From Deltaproteobacteria bacterium (lineage in GTDB: Bacteria; Desulfobacterota; GWC2-55-46; UBA9637): 33,041 nucleotides of DNA. This document shows, in pieces, positions 1-9,074 of this stretch (positions within the stretch are counted from its first letter, which is position 1; each line of letters starts with the position of its first letter). The translations under genes and the position numbers were made by a program. Below the pieces are notes generated by a model. That model searched no databases, had not been told where the DNA came from, and saw only the letters and a list, made by a program, of their open reading frames with translations. The stretch covers positions 1 through 33,041 of the forward strand of contig JACRNJ010000056.1 of the NCBI GenBank assembly GCA_016219285.1. Reading direction: 5' to 3'.

Positions 1-138
1 AAAGAACTTATTAAGGTTATCAAACAATATATAGAGTCTCATAACCAGAACCCTAAAATATTCGCTTGGACTGCTTCCGTCCAATCTATTATGAGCAAAA
101 TAGCTATAAGTAAAGAAGCGTTGGTAACACCACACTAG
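1..138 (+). CDS. IS630-family transposase, C-terminal 45 residues
   Basis: This is the C-terminal tail of a DDE transposase of the IS630/Tc1-mariner superfamily, entering from the left edge. The open frame has no start inside the window and ends with TAG at 136-138. The recognisable part is the tail motif with NQNP followed by a phenylalanine and tryptophan, then a lysine-containing helix. The catalytic DDE residues lie outside. It runs opposite to the conjugation operon and its last 35 bases overlap the apparent end of the cysteine-rich gene. Family call rests on the C-terminal motif only. Confidence 0.65.
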   Translation, partial: KELIKVIKQYIESHNQNPKIFAWTASVQSIMSKIAISKEALVTPH

Positions 139-150
139 CAGTACCCTGTA
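1..150 (+). mobile_element. IS630-family insertion sequence, end fragment
   Basis: Positions 1 to 138 read open on the plus strand in frame 1 and end at TAG (136-138). The peptide contains ESHNQNPKIFAWT, which matches the C-terminal hallmark of IS630-family transposases (their usual form is close to HNxNPKPFxWT). The IS terminus is probably near the TA at 149-150, since IS630/Tc1 elements insert at TA and the adjoining minus-strand bases read TACAGGGTA. The rest of the element lies outside the window. It cuts the 3' end of the cysteine-rich gene that runs leftward from 871. Confidence 0.7.
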
Positions 151-871
151 AATAATAATAGGTAAACTTTTCGGTGGAACCCGCAGGGCATGAAGTTACT
201 ACTGCACACTGTCCATATTGGTCATTAAAAGTGTAATTGTCCGGGCAAATCCTTGAATAAGAAGTGTAACACTTATTTAAAAAGGTATTATAGATGCCTT
301 GGCTGCACTGCACCGGGGATTCACATTGTCCGCTTGTTATATTGTAAGTATATTCCGTAGGGCATGAATATATAATACTAGCCTCGCAGGTATTTGTGTT
401 TGGATTATACGAACCACTGCTTGGACATACAATATTTTTCCAGCATATATCTTGTGCCCCGTTATATTGATAGCCGCTGTAACAAAGAGAAGCCATATCA
501 ATCCCGCACGAGTCGGTTAAACTGTCAAACTGTCCCCCCCTGGGGCAATACACATCTTTTACACACAGATAAAGTATCGGGTTATATATGTAATCGTTGC
601 CGTTCGGGTCCGGAGCGCTTGGGCAAGACACATCGGGGTCAACTACACATTTATCAGTTGTTGTGTCTATCCACCCGCCTGCAGGACAACTGGGATCGGT
701 ATAGTTTGCACTGCAGTCCTGCGCAGAAAGAGGGCAAAACTCGCCGGTAGGGGTTGTCACACACTGTTGCTGTGTGGTTGTATTACCGCACCACCAATCA
801 GGAGGAGCAGCATACGTGAGAGAAACAGGCATAAAAAGTGATAAAAACAGTATTATAATTATTGTGTACAT
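104..871 (-). pseudogene. Secreted cysteine-rich repeat protein, 3' end cut by IS630
   Basis: I do not recognise the family. The start at 871 overlaps the traN end by 13 bases. Residues 1-21 form a signal peptide ending near TYAA. The rest is a series of roughly 25-35 residue units, each with a C-P-x-G or C-P-x-x-Y element followed by a turn rich in N, D and G and a second cysteine. This layout suggests disulfide-bonded repeats on the cell surface, fitting the DsbA-like gene in the same operon. The last 15 or so codons, after position 150, appear to come from the IS630 end, so the native C-terminus is missing. A role in mating-pair contact is an inference from the position next to traN. Confidence 0.55.
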
Positions 872-2730
872 ATGAGATCCTTAGTGCCCGCGATTAGACC
901 ATACATTGCAGCAGCCGTTTCACCAAAAGTGTTTATGCATGAGCAATCAATGACAACCGTTTCATCTGCCTGATTGGGGCAGGTGGAGCTATTTGCGCAG
1001 CTAATATAATAAACATCAACAGAGCTGAACGAATTCAGATATGTGGATGTATTACTTCCGCTTGCGTTAGATTGTGTGTTTGTGGTTGGTTTTGAGACCT
1101 TGCATGCCTTTGAGCATCCTCCAACCACAGTTCCACTGCCGCCATCCGAAAAATTTACAGTATTTGATACGCCATTTTGTGAGTATGTAACTGTTGTTTG
1201 GTCAGGTGAAAGAGTTGTTGTCTGGACAATTTCTGCACTGGGTTGGATAAGTGCATTTATGTCGTACGAAGGGTTAGTTATACAGTAGTAGGTCCTTTGT
1301 TTACTCCACCAATCTTTACAAACAGATTGATTAACAGTAAGTCCGGTTACATTTTTACATGTGGGAATAAGTGTGGCGCTTGTAGGCTGCCCTGATATAT
1401 ATGTTTTTATGTCGCCGTCCACAGTTTCACTGTTTAAAGAGCAATCAGTATTATTCTCGTAAGTTGTGCATGTATTATTTGTATCTGTCTGTACATATTC
1501 GTTTATAAAATTAAATCCATAGCTGTATGTGTATGAAATATTTGCAGGAGGAGATGCGCATGAGCCTATAGCCGCCGAATAGTTAGTGGTAGACGTACAT
1601 GATGTAGCGTTATACAAAGAACACCCCGGAGCTGAAGGGGTGATACAGAAGCTAAAATTATTAAGAGTGCCGGCGGCGGAGCTTGTGTCAACAGAAGCTA
1701 TAGTATTCCAATTGTTGTTGACTATGTCCGGAGAATAATTAAATGTATAAAGGGAGCTGCCCGTAACGTAGCCAACGCGTATAAACAGGAACTGTCCGCC
1801 GGGGACAGTTCCGCTGCCGGTGCCGATAAGCGGAGTTATTGTTGAAGCAGCAGAAACTTGAATATCTATAGAGCAGGAGACAAGCTTATTTGTGACGCCG
1901 GTGACATTGGAAGAATTGTAAACAGCGCTGTAAGCGCTTGTACTCTGGGCAAGCTGACTAACAACCGCAGACTGAGCAGCAGAGCTAAGTCCTGCAGGGT
2001 TGTTTGAATATTGGCTTAAGTTTTGAGTTCCTTGCTGAAGTTGTCCCTGGCACTTCTGTGTGTCCTGCCCATAATAAATGATAGAGTTACCCGAACTTCT
2101 CACATTTGTAATTGAAAAATTAGGGTTTGATGATTGTATTGAGCCTACAATCCCGCCTCCCGTATCGCGTGTCACCCTTGAAATTTGTGATGAAGATACA
2201 TTGCCGCAGCTATTATTAATGCAATAACAACCACCAAGATTATAAGACGTAGTGGAATACAGCCCTATATAGCCGGAGGTGTCTACACCCCATCTCCAGT
2301 ATTGGCAGTTATTCCATGTTCCTGGATTGCATGCGATAACGCCGTTTGAACAGACACCGCTTAGACCGTTAAAAGAGTTGGTAAAATCAACAGCGCCGTC
2401 CATATTGGTATCCTGTGAAACATCAACCTTGATATCACCCAAAGTGCCCACGGTTATAGAAACATCTACAAACTTATCTGAGGACGGGCAGGAGACCTGG
2501 GTGGTAAAGGATATTGTGTTATCTATTGTAGACATAGGTGAATTTTTAGAGGTAAGAGGCGTGAACATCTTACTTTTCAACTTATCAGGGTTGTTATAAA
2601 CGTTTAGTGTGTTATTGGCGGCATTTATTCCTGCATCTCTTGCTGCAGTGTTTACCCCAAAAGAAAAAGAAGGTATATATAGATGTAATATAAGAAGAAG
2701 CGACAAAACCGGCAAAAAGATTTTGGACAT
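859..2730 (-). CDS. traN: TraN-like mating-pair stabilisation protein
   Basis: Large exported protein (about 623 residues) with an N-terminal signal peptide (SKIFLPVLSLLLILHLYIPS) and many cysteines spread over the chain, including a C-S-K-A-C-K cluster and a D-W-W-S-K-Q-R-T-Y-Y-C segment in the last 200 residues. TraN proteins of F-type systems are cysteine-rich outer-membrane proteins that bind receptors on the recipient cell. The ATG at 2730 is preferred because GAGGG lies 6 bases upstream; the longer frame would need TTG at 2742. It follows traC directly. N-terminal half has low similarity to anything I can name, so the call leans on the C-terminal motifs and operon order. Confidence 0.6.
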   Translation of the reverse strand: MSKIFLPVLSLLLILHLYIPSFSFGVNTAARDAGINAANNTLNVYNNPDKLKSKMFTPLTSKNSPMSTIDNTISFTTQVSCPSSDKFVDVSITVGTLGDIKVDVSQDTNMDGAVDFTNSFNGLSGVCSNGVIACNPGTWNNCQYWRWGVDTSGYIGLYSTTSYNLGGCYCINNSCGNVSSSQISRVTRDTGGGIVGSIQSSNPNFSITNVRSSGNSIIYYGQDTQKCQGQLQQGTQNLSQYSNNPAGLSSAAQSAVVSQLAQSTSAYSAVYNSSNVTGVTNKLVSCSIDIQVSAASTITPLIGTGSGTVPGGQFLFIRVGYVTGSSLYTFNYSPDIVNNNWNTIASVDTSSAAGTLNNFSFCITPSAPGCSLYNATSCTSTTNYSAAIGSCASPPANISYTYSYGFNFINEYVQTDTNNTCTTYENNTDCSLNSETVDGDIKTYISGQPTSATLIPTCKNVTGLTVNQSVCKDWWSKQRTYYCITNPSYDINALIQPSAEIVQTTTLSPDQTTVTYSQNGVSNTVNFSDGGSGTVVGGCSKACKVSKPTTNTQSNASGSNTSTYLNSFSSVDVYYISCANSSTCPNQADETVVIDCSCINTFGETAAAMYGLIAGTKDLICTQ

Positions 2731-2761
2731 AGAATCCCTCAAACTTTAAATTTTACATTTG

Positions 2762-5191
2762 TTAGTTTGAATCTTTTGCCAAGTTTTCTATGGCTTCAAG
2801 ATAGGTTTTCCCGCTGTTGAGCAGCGCATTGATTTTGGAGTTATCACTTGCGTCTGATGTGTACATATAATACAAGAATGGGCTTAAAAGCAGCCTTAGA
2901 GCCCCTGTACCCATCGGCGATTCAAGAAAAAATTCTGAATATTTAGGGCGGTTGGACTTTATGCTTTTTAGCATTTCAAAAGCAAAACCGTCAAAATCTA
3001 TAAGATCTTCTTTTTTTGCCCTTTCGTAATCTGACGACTCAAGATAGAATTTATGTGCCGAGTTGCTTCGCAGGACATTGCCTATATTGCCGAATTGTTT
3101 TACATCCATAATGCTTTGCACCACTTTAATAAAACTTCCCTTATATTTTCTTGCGCGTCTGTCTCCATCTTCTATAACATCTGCAAGGTAGCCTCCTTCT
3201 TTAAAAAATTGCCATGCCTCATCGAAAACCACCATTCTGGAATCCTCTCTATTGGATAAATAAAGGTCGAAGGTTACATAATTCAGGACTTGGAGGACGA
3301 TAACGTTGAAAAGTTCTTTTTTTTCTTTTAAATGCTCAAGTTCAAGCACCACAAACTGGTTTTTGGAGATATCCAGAGTGGATTTTCCGCAGAACCATCT
3401 CCCATATGCGCCTTGTGATGTAAAATCCCTAAGATTGCGTGCAAGAGTTGATGCTGTTTCAACAAGGTCATCGCTTGCGTCTTGTGTATATTTACGATAA
3501 TCAATGAGATATTGATATACCGTATCTATTGTTGCGTCCTGACCTTGAGTGTCATATGCCCAGCGGACTGCGTCTTTGATAAGAGTTGCCTCTATTTCAA
3601 TAGGGGTTGCCTTTGTAAAGGAATAAACCATCTGGAGTACTATTTTGGCAATAGTATGTAAGTCTTCGTTTATCTCTTTAATGTTGGAAAAAGGGTTCAA
3701 GCATATATTGGAATTATTGGTAAACTCTATGAATTTCCCTCCCAGCATAGAGCATGTCTTCTTATACGACCCTCCTATATCTACTATTCTTATATATGCC
3801 CCTGAGCCGTAGTAGCTAGATATAATATGATTGACAAGAACGCTCTTTCCTCCTCCGCTTGCTCCGACAATAAGGGCATTCATATTAACAGACCCCATAT
3901 CATAGATGTCCAATCCTACAACCTCACCTTTCCTGCCTATAAACAGAGTCTGCGGTTTAATACTGATGCTCTGGATATCAGCCTGTATTGGGAGAAGGTC
4001 AACTATTGTTTTGGACGGAAGGTTAAAATCCCTGTCCAGCATCTTGACGTTATCGCCGATGTTATATAGCCCAAAAGGAATGCACGACAAAAACAGTGGA
4101 GGGAGAATCCCCTTCTCTTCCTGCATTACATAACCTTTTTGTTCCCACAACCTTTTTACGCGGACAATAGATTCTCTAGCCTTCTCCTCATTACTGTCTA
4201 TTACTGCTACAACAGGTATTACCCTGAAAAACATCTCCCCCCTTTCCATCTCATCGGTTGCCCATAAAAACTCTTCCTTGCGTCTTGTAAGAGATGCGCT
4301 TAAACTACTGACCGTGTGTTGTTGCATTATCCATGCTGTCTTACGGCCTATAGCCGACTTAAGGTCATCAAAGACAATATTATAAACAAATATGAAGGGG
4401 CATTTTATCTGGTTATTATCGGAAACAACCCCCCATATGTCGCCTGAAAGCGTATTACTTGCAGACATAGAGGAAAAGGCGGGTGTTGATTTAGGGGTTG
4501 TAATTTTGCACACACGTGAACCGAGTGTAAGCTTATTAACGTCGTGGATTATGTCAGTATCGGCCAGTATAATTTGTTTAGATATCTCTTTATTATCGGA
4601 GTACTTCTGATGCCTCGGCGGTGTATCGTTGAAAATTCCCGAAAGCATACTTATTAACCCTTCAGGCGGTAAACATGAAGGGTTAAGATGCGCGCCTTTC
4701 AGGATGTCATACATTGAAGCCTTAATATCATCAAGGGTTTTGCCGACTGCGGACCATGACGGGATTTTAATAGATACAAATAGTCTGAAATTTCTTAAAG
4801 GGATCCCTTGTAATTTAGAAACTCCCTTTGTTCCTTCTGTTAAAAACCGGGCATATTCCTCAACACTTTTCTTTATAAGAGGGTTATTTCTTGTTTTTAA
4901 TTTTGTGTATTCGTCCATTATATTGTCTATATAAGGATCGGCATATAAGATAAACTGGAGAACAGATTCTGGAGGAATACCTGTCTTAAAAATGCCCATA
5001 AGGGTTTGTGTAATCTTCTCTGAAGAAGAATAGAGAGGGATGCATTCCCATATAAACCCTACAGTATCGTCAGTATTGTAGTAAGCATTTGTATCAGGGT
5101 TGTATGATAAGTATGGAAGATAATCGGAAAATTTATCTCTCTCTACCATTGTCCGAAGCTCCCTTTTTGACATGCCGAGTGAAAGTCCCAC
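2762..5191 (-). CDS. traC: Type IV secretion ATPase TraC (VirB4 family)
   Basis: Cytoplasmic motor ATPase that drives pilus assembly and DNA transfer. The 809-residue length is normal for TraC. Walker A is GASGGGKS at residues 443-450 and Walker B is MVVFDEAWQFF at about 650; the segment after it, D-R-R-A-R-K-Y-K-G, is typical of the family. The N-terminal half is the TraC-type domain that docks on the secretion channel. The likely start is GTG at 5191, with GGGAG 7 bases upstream; the ATG at 5173 has no ribosome site. It begins 3 bases after traV and is followed by traN. Confidence 0.93.
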   Translation of the reverse strand: MGLSLGMSKRELRTMVERDKFSDYLPYLSYNPDTNAYYNTDDTVGFIWECIPLYSSSEKITQTLMGIFKTGIPPESVLQFILYADPYIDNIMDEYTKLKTRNNPLIKKSVEEYARFLTEGTKGVSKLQGIPLRNFRLFVSIKIPSWSAVGKTLDDIKASMYDILKGAHLNPSCLPPEGLISMLSGIFNDTPPRHQKYSDNKEISKQIILADTDIIHDVNKLTLGSRVCKITTPKSTPAFSSMSASNTLSGDIWGVVSDNNQIKCPFIFVYNIVFDDLKSAIGRKTAWIMQQHTVSSLSASLTRRKEEFLWATDEMERGEMFFRVIPVVAVIDSNEEKARESIVRVKRLWEQKGYVMQEEKGILPPLFLSCIPFGLYNIGDNVKMLDRDFNLPSKTIVDLLPIQADIQSISIKPQTLFIGRKGEVVGLDIYDMGSVNMNALIVGASGGGKSVLVNHIISSYYGSGAYIRIVDIGGSYKKTCSMLGGKFIEFTNNSNICLNPFSNIKEINEDLHTIAKIVLQMVYSFTKATPIEIEATLIKDAVRWAYDTQGQDATIDTVYQYLIDYRKYTQDASDDLVETASTLARNLRDFTSQGAYGRWFCGKSTLDISKNQFVVLELEHLKEKKELFNVIVLQVLNYVTFDLYLSNREDSRMVVFDEAWQFFKEGGYLADVIEDGDRRARKYKGSFIKVVQSIMDVKQFGNIGNVLRSNSAHKFYLESSDYERAKKEDLIDFDGFAFEMLKSIKSNRPKYSEFFLESPMGTGALRLLLSPFLYYMYTSDASDNSKINALLNSGKTYLEAIENLAKDSN

Positions 5192-5194
5192 AAC

Positions 5195-5656
5195 CTATCT
5201 CCCTTCTTTAATCAGATAATCACCAACAACCCATTTGGGGTCATCGATAAGTATGTATATATAGCGGGGCATATAAAGCTCTGATTTGCTTGCGTAAGGA
5301 AATATCAACACCCTTAATGCCTTTGGTGGAATAACCACAGGTGTGACAGGATTATCTATAAGGTTTGTAAGTTTTTTTTGGAGTGTTGACTTGTAGCCTG
5401 GTTCAGTATCATCTTTTTTGTTTTCTTTTTTGCTGTCGTTCTTAACCCCCTCTTCTCTGTTTTTTTTCCCGCTTCCATTAAGAGAATCATTAAGAGATTC
5501 TTCATATGCCTCACTTACAGATACACATTTACCCTTATCCACATCAGGGCATTGAAAACTCGAAGAATAAGGCGTAAGAGCCGAGCAACCCGACACAACC
5601 CCCAAAAATGCTGGCAAAAGTGATAAGAATAAAAAATTTTTTATTAATAATCGCAT
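5195..5656 (-). CDS. traV: TraV outer-membrane lipoprotein of the T4SS core
   Basis: Small lipoprotein (153 residues) that anchors the TraK/TraB core complex in the outer membrane. The signal peptide ends in the lipobox VVSGC, so Cys24 would be acylated. Next comes FQCPDVDKGKCVSVSEAYE, the TraV family signature with two further cysteines, then a charged linker rich in K, E and N (about residues 60-85) and a C-terminal beta-type segment starting VVIPPKALRVLIFPY. The start overlaps the traB end by 13 bases and the stop lies 3 bases before traC. Confidence 0.9.
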   Translation of the reverse strand: MRLLIKNFLFLSLLPAFLGVVSGCSALTPYSSSFQCPDVDKGKCVSVSEAYEESLNDSLNGSGKKNREEGVKNDSKKENKKDDTEPGYKSTLQKKLTNLIDNPVTPVVIPPKALRVLIFPYASKSELYMPRYIYILIDDPKWVVGDYLIKEGR

Positions 5657-7005
5657 TCAAGACCTCCAAGGCAATAATCTTTTACTGCCAACACAACCCC
5701 TTCCTCTATTACAATAGTAATGTCCTTAACTGCGCCCACTTCTACCACAGGGAATGTTTGCCTGGCCATATCCAGGTAAAAATCCTGCAGTTTATCAAAC
5801 CCTGTACCGATTCCCTTACCAACCCCTGCTGTCAGTATCTTTTCAGGATTTATGTTTTGAGTTGTTCCCAGTGCAGACACAGATGTTATTCTTGTCGAAT
5901 CTTCTACAGCGCTTCCGACGCCTCCAAAAAAACCTGCCAACACTGACCGCCCAAGCAATGCGCCTGCCCTTGTTACGACGGTTCCGGCAAGTCCTATTTG
6001 GCCGTCTTCATCTACAATATATCCTTTAACCTTAGCTTCTATGACTGATTCGCCGGTTTTAGAAATACAGGAAAGGTTTTCGAGCCTGGCATGTGCCCTC
6101 TCATCAGAAAGGTCTCCATGTACAGATGCAATAACAAAACAACCCTTGAGATTGCTCTTGATTTCGTTGGGGAGTATTGCAAGGTCTTTTATCCGTATTA
6201 GAAGGGGTTTCTCTTTTCCCTGTCCCCCCTGCATTGTTGCAGCCCTTGCCCCTGTTAGAAGAGTAGCCGGCATAAATGATGGGGGAAGGTAATATCTTAA
6301 TCCTTTTTCTGTTTTAGCTTTTTGTTGTCCAGCGGTGGTTCCGGCGCTGCCGACAGAAAACACTTCTATACCGTCTGCCTTAATATCTGCCTTTACTGTC
6401 TGCCCTCCGCCCTGCATCTTCTGATTTTGAGCCTGTTGTGGGTCTTTTTTTGGGATTCCGGTGTTTACAGGAGCTTCCCCCGTGATAATGGGAGAAGGTG
6501 GATAAGGAGGGGTGTTGGTTTTATTATTAGTATTATTAGTATTATCGTTATTAGAACCCGGCAGAGGTGCCTGCGGCAGGGGTATGTTTTTATTTACAGG
6601 CGCTACACCTGATTGTTTTTGTGCTGAACCGGGCTGCTCTATACTTTTTTTTCTTTCCTGCCCTTGAGAGTCTATTTGTTTCTTAATATCCTCCAACATA
6701 CCCTTAAGTTCATTAATCATGCTATCACGTTTTTCAATTTCCTCTTTAATTGTGTTTGTATACTGCCTGTCTAAAAGCTTTTGGTCTATAAATAGTTCTT
6801 TTGCTTTTTCCTGTTTAATACCTGTCGGATGCTGTTCTTCAGGCGATATTGTTTTTTTAATATAAATTGCTCCAACAAAAACAAGGAATACTACTACACA
6901 GGCCATAGCAACAGCCTGTTTTTTTTGTTTAGGATTGAGTTTGTTCCATATTTTTTTTATCCCCTTACTTGGTTCGGGATCTATATTATTATTAAGAGAT
7001 GCCAA
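5644..7005 (-). CDS. traB: TraB inner-membrane scaffold of the T4SS (VirB10 family)
   Basis: VirB10-type protein that spans the periplasm and links the inner-membrane motor to the TraK/TraV core. Order: short cytoplasmic tail, one membrane helix (about residues 31-50), coiled coil rich in E, K and Q (65-115), Pro/Asn-rich linker (130-185), and a C-terminal beta-barrel domain with the GGVGSAVEDS stretch seen in the family. The start appears to be TTG at 7005, since GGAGG lies 9 bases upstream inside the traK end and no in-frame ATG is near. Length of 453 fits F-type TraB. Confidence 0.92.
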   Translation of the reverse strand: MASLNNNIDPEPSKGIKKIWNKLNPKQKKQAVAMACVVVFLVFVGAIYIKKTISPEEQHPTGIKQEKAKELFIDQKLLDRQYTNTIKEEIEKRDSMINELKGMLEDIKKQIDSQGQERKKSIEQPGSAQKQSGVAPVNKNIPLPQAPLPGSNNDNTNNTNNKTNTPPYPPSPIITGEAPVNTGIPKKDPQQAQNQKMQGGGQTVKADIKADGIEVFSVGSAGTTAGQQKAKTEKGLRYYLPPSFMPATLLTGARAATMQGGQGKEKPLLIRIKDLAILPNEIKSNLKGCFVIASVHGDLSDERAHARLENLSCISKTGESVIEAKVKGYIVDEDGQIGLAGTVVTRAGALLGRSVLAGFFGGVGSAVEDSTRITSVSALGTTQNINPEKILTAGVGKGIGTGFDKLQDFYLDMARQTFPVVEVGAVKDITIVIEEGVVLAVKDYCLGGLECDY

Positions 7006-7009
7006 ATTT

Positions 7010-7801
7010 TTATTCCTCCCCCCACCTTTTTGTGTCTTTAATGGTATCTTGATTGCTTGCCTCGTTATCGTTGTACATATCCATAGCGCTGTCTACGATA
7101 AACAGCCTATAATCTGTGTTTTTGACAACAGCGCTATGTGAAAATGCTATAGCCAGAGGTTTTTTGGCAAGCGGCATAAAGTCTATTTCCCGTAATTCAG
7201 TATCTATCTTAGGGGTTATTATATATTCTCTTATTTCTACCCCCTCTCCCTCCACGCGGATTATTCTCTTTAAGAGAACATCTATATTGTTATATTCTAT
7301 ATGAGGTTTTCTATCCTCTTTTTTGACTTCCACTACCCTGAAGCTATCCGGATATTCCTCTTTATAAGCCATTCTGATGAATCTTAATGCCTTTTCTTCT
7401 GTGGGAACCCCTTTATATACGGAGATATTGCCCTTAATATTCTTTTTATTTTCAAGCTGTACCGTAACGGCAGGCACATTTCCCGATTCCGTTATAATGC
7501 TGTATAAAGTATCATTGCAAACAATATATATATCCATTGTAAGCCCTGCCTTTGACGCAATTGGGAACCTGATAAAGACATTCTCTCCCACAGCCTTGAC
7601 TGTAATTTCCTGCTCTTTTGCATAAATGACATCTTTTATCTCACCGCCAGTGCAAGCAACCCTATTTATGTTTGTGGCGCTCATTATAACTCTTGTAGGA
7701 ATATCCGGCGGCACAGAAACAAATGCGAATAAGTAATCTGTGATGAGAAGAAATGAAAAGAACGAAAGAAGCACAGTGATATATATTTTTTTACTTTTCA
7801 A
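7010..7801 (-). CDS. traK: TraK periplasmic secretin-like T4SS core protein (VirB9 analogue)
   Basis: Exported 263-residue protein; a signal peptide covers residues 1-27. Directly after it comes a beta-rich domain with a conserved TNINRVACTGG stretch and IYAKEQEI, typical of TraK N-terminal domains. In F-type systems TraK forms the outer-membrane-proximal ring with TraV and TraB. The start is TTG at 7801: AAGGAGG sits 6 bases upstream, and this TTG overlaps the traE stop as TTGA, suggesting coupled translation. The next gene, traB, begins 4 bases past the stop. Confidence 0.9.
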   Translation of the reverse strand: MKSKKIYITVLLSFFSFLLITDYLFAFVSVPPDIPTRVIMSATNINRVACTGGEIKDVIYAKEQEITVKAVGENVFIRFPIASKAGLTMDIYIVCNDTLYSIITESGNVPAVTVQLENKKNIKGNISVYKGVPTEEKALRFIRMAYKEEYPDSFRVVEVKKEDRKPHIEYNNIDVLLKRIIRVEGEGVEIREYIITPKIDTELREIDFMPLAKKPLAIAFSHSAVVKNTDYRLFIVDSAMDMYNDNEASNQDTIKDTKRWGEE

Positions 7802-8382
7802 AATATACCTCCTTTTTTGATGTCATAAAGAGATAATTTGCCGTTGTCTATACGTGTGGAGAAAGTATATTTCTCATTTTCTTCGTGTACCTTTTGGTCT
7901 TTGTTATATAATATCTGTGTACCTGTAATCTCTATTTTCAACATACCACTACCATCTGTTTTATATTTTATAGCGTAAATGAAAAAAACACTTACAATCC
8001 TGGAATTTGCAACATTGTCGGCAGCGTCTGATAATTTTGTTTTTGTGTTTACGTATAATGAGGGAGTGAACAATCCAAGGAGTTCAGCGTATTGAGCATG
8101 GATAGTAGAAGGGGTATAGCTCAAAAAGAGCCCCGCCATATATTTGCCCATCATATGTATATACTTTTCATCGGCCCATGTTGTTCCGACTTCTATTTTT
8201 TCGTGCAGTGGAGAATTTAATGCAGACACCGGTATAACAACTATACGCTGATTGTAGATAGCCCTGTATGTAAAATAGCTGTTTACTGCGACAACAACCC
8301 CAAGGGCGCACAGAAGAACAGTCAGAATTATATTCTTAGACTTAATGTTTGCAGTTTCATTAAGAAATATGTCAAATTTCAT
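7798..8382 (-). CDS. traE: TraE inner-membrane T4SS protein (VirB8 analogue)
   Basis: A bitopic membrane protein of 194 residues: short N-terminus, one membrane helix (about residues 19-40, NIILTVLLCALGVVVAV), then a periplasmic domain with the family-like segment DEKYIHMMGKYMAGLFLSYTP. It belongs to the TraE family that bridges the inner membrane platform and the core complex. The ATG at 8382 overlaps the traL stop (ATGA), which favours it over the longer frame that begins at 8415. Stop overlaps the TTG of traK. Confidence 0.92.
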   Translation of the reverse strand: MKFDIFLNETANIKSKNIILTVLLCALGVVVAVNSYFTYRAIYNQRIVVIPVSALNSPLHEKIEVGTTWADEKYIHMMGKYMAGLFLSYTPSTIHAQYAELLGLFTPSLYVNTKTKLSDAADNVANSRIVSVFFIYAIKYKTDGSGMLKIEITGTQILYNKDQKVHEENEKYTFSTRIDNGKLSLYDIKKGGIF

Positions 8383-8645
8383 TCTGTAAACCTTTTTATA
8401 AAAAACATGGGACAACCTTTAAAATCCTTTAGCCCTAACATATATGGGAGATGGCCAACAAAACCCCTATTATATTTGTTTTTTATTTTTGAATATGTAT
8501 AAGGGAAAACAAACAGAAAAATAAATTTTATTCCAAACACAAGAAGAAGTGTAAGAGATAACAATATTAGTGCGAATTCGTCGCTTTCCCACCATAAGGT
8601 TTGAGAAGGTTTATGAAGATATTGGGGTATTTTCTGTTCAGCCAT
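8379..8645 (-). CDS. traL: TraL pilus-assembly membrane protein
   Basis: Short membrane protein (88 residues) of the TraL family. It starts MAEQKIPQYLHKP, a typical TraL beginning of the form IPxxLxxP, followed by WWESDEF and two hydrophobic stretches (about residues 27-52), then a C-terminal segment with HLPYMLG. The ATG at 8645 fits family length better than an upstream frame reaching 8699, which would run into the hairpin behind traA. Order traA-L-E-K-B matches F. Confidence 0.9.
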   Translation of the reverse strand: MAEQKIPQYLHKPSQTLWWESDEFALILLSLTLLLVFGIKFIFLFVFPYTYSKIKNKYNRGFVGHLPYMLGLKDFKGCPMFFIKRFTE

Positions 8646-8682
8646 TTTGTATTCTCTTACTACTATTTTTTCTATACTTAAT

Positions 8683-8723
8683 ATATATAGCCCCTGCAAG
8701 AGTATTCTACAGGGGCTATATAT
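8683..8723 (-). terminator. 14-bp hairpin between traA and traL
   Basis: Perfect inverted repeat: ATATATAGCCCCTG at 8683-8696 and its complement at 8710-8723, loop 13 bases. On the minus strand it begins 7 bases after the traA stop and before traL. It lacks a clean U-run after the stem on the minus strand (TATTAAGTATAGAAAAAA follows), so it could be a partial terminator or an mRNA 3' stabiliser that keeps pilin message above that of the downstream genes. Confidence 0.6.
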
Positions 8724-8729
8724 TAGGCA

Positions 8730-9043
8730 CTATATTATTGCGCCGACAGACTGGATAATAGAGTCTGAATTCAGGGCAACAACTCCACCCAGAATTGAAG
8801 GAACACCGACGTAATAAAGACCCTTGGCGGTTTCGTATCCGCCATACGCAAGAACTCCGATTGAAGCAGCGATACCAATCGGACCTTTGACTATCTGGTT
8901 TACAAGTGTGTCGTAAACGTTATAGCCAAAAGAACCTGCAACGGGCAGAGTAACTGCCAGAGCATCCTGCGGCACAACAAGAACCGCAGCTGCCGCAAGA
9001 AAGAACGCTGTAAAAGCCCATGCCTTTTCACATTATAGTTCAT
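8730..9043 (-). pseudogene. traA: TraA-like pilin, apparent 1-base deletion in signal-peptide region
   Basis: Pilin subunit gene. The mature part, VTLPVAGSFGYNVYDTLV and onward, has two hydrophobic helices and an alanine/glycine-rich middle as in TraA. It is preceded in frame by a perfect signal peptide (WAFTAFFLAAAAVLVV, cleavage after DALA). That frame has no usable start: an in-frame stop lies just upstream. A fine start, ATG at 9043 with AAAGGAGGG 7 bases upstream, is one base out of frame. Adding one A to the AAAA run at 9025-9028 joins both into a 104-residue prepilin (MNYNVKKAWAFTAFF...). Either a sequencing error, a true mutation or phase variation. A shorter GTG start at 8975 would lack the signal peptide. 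Confidence 0.75.
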
Positions 9044-9074
9044 TGAACAACCCTCCTTTCGTAGATTTTTGTTC

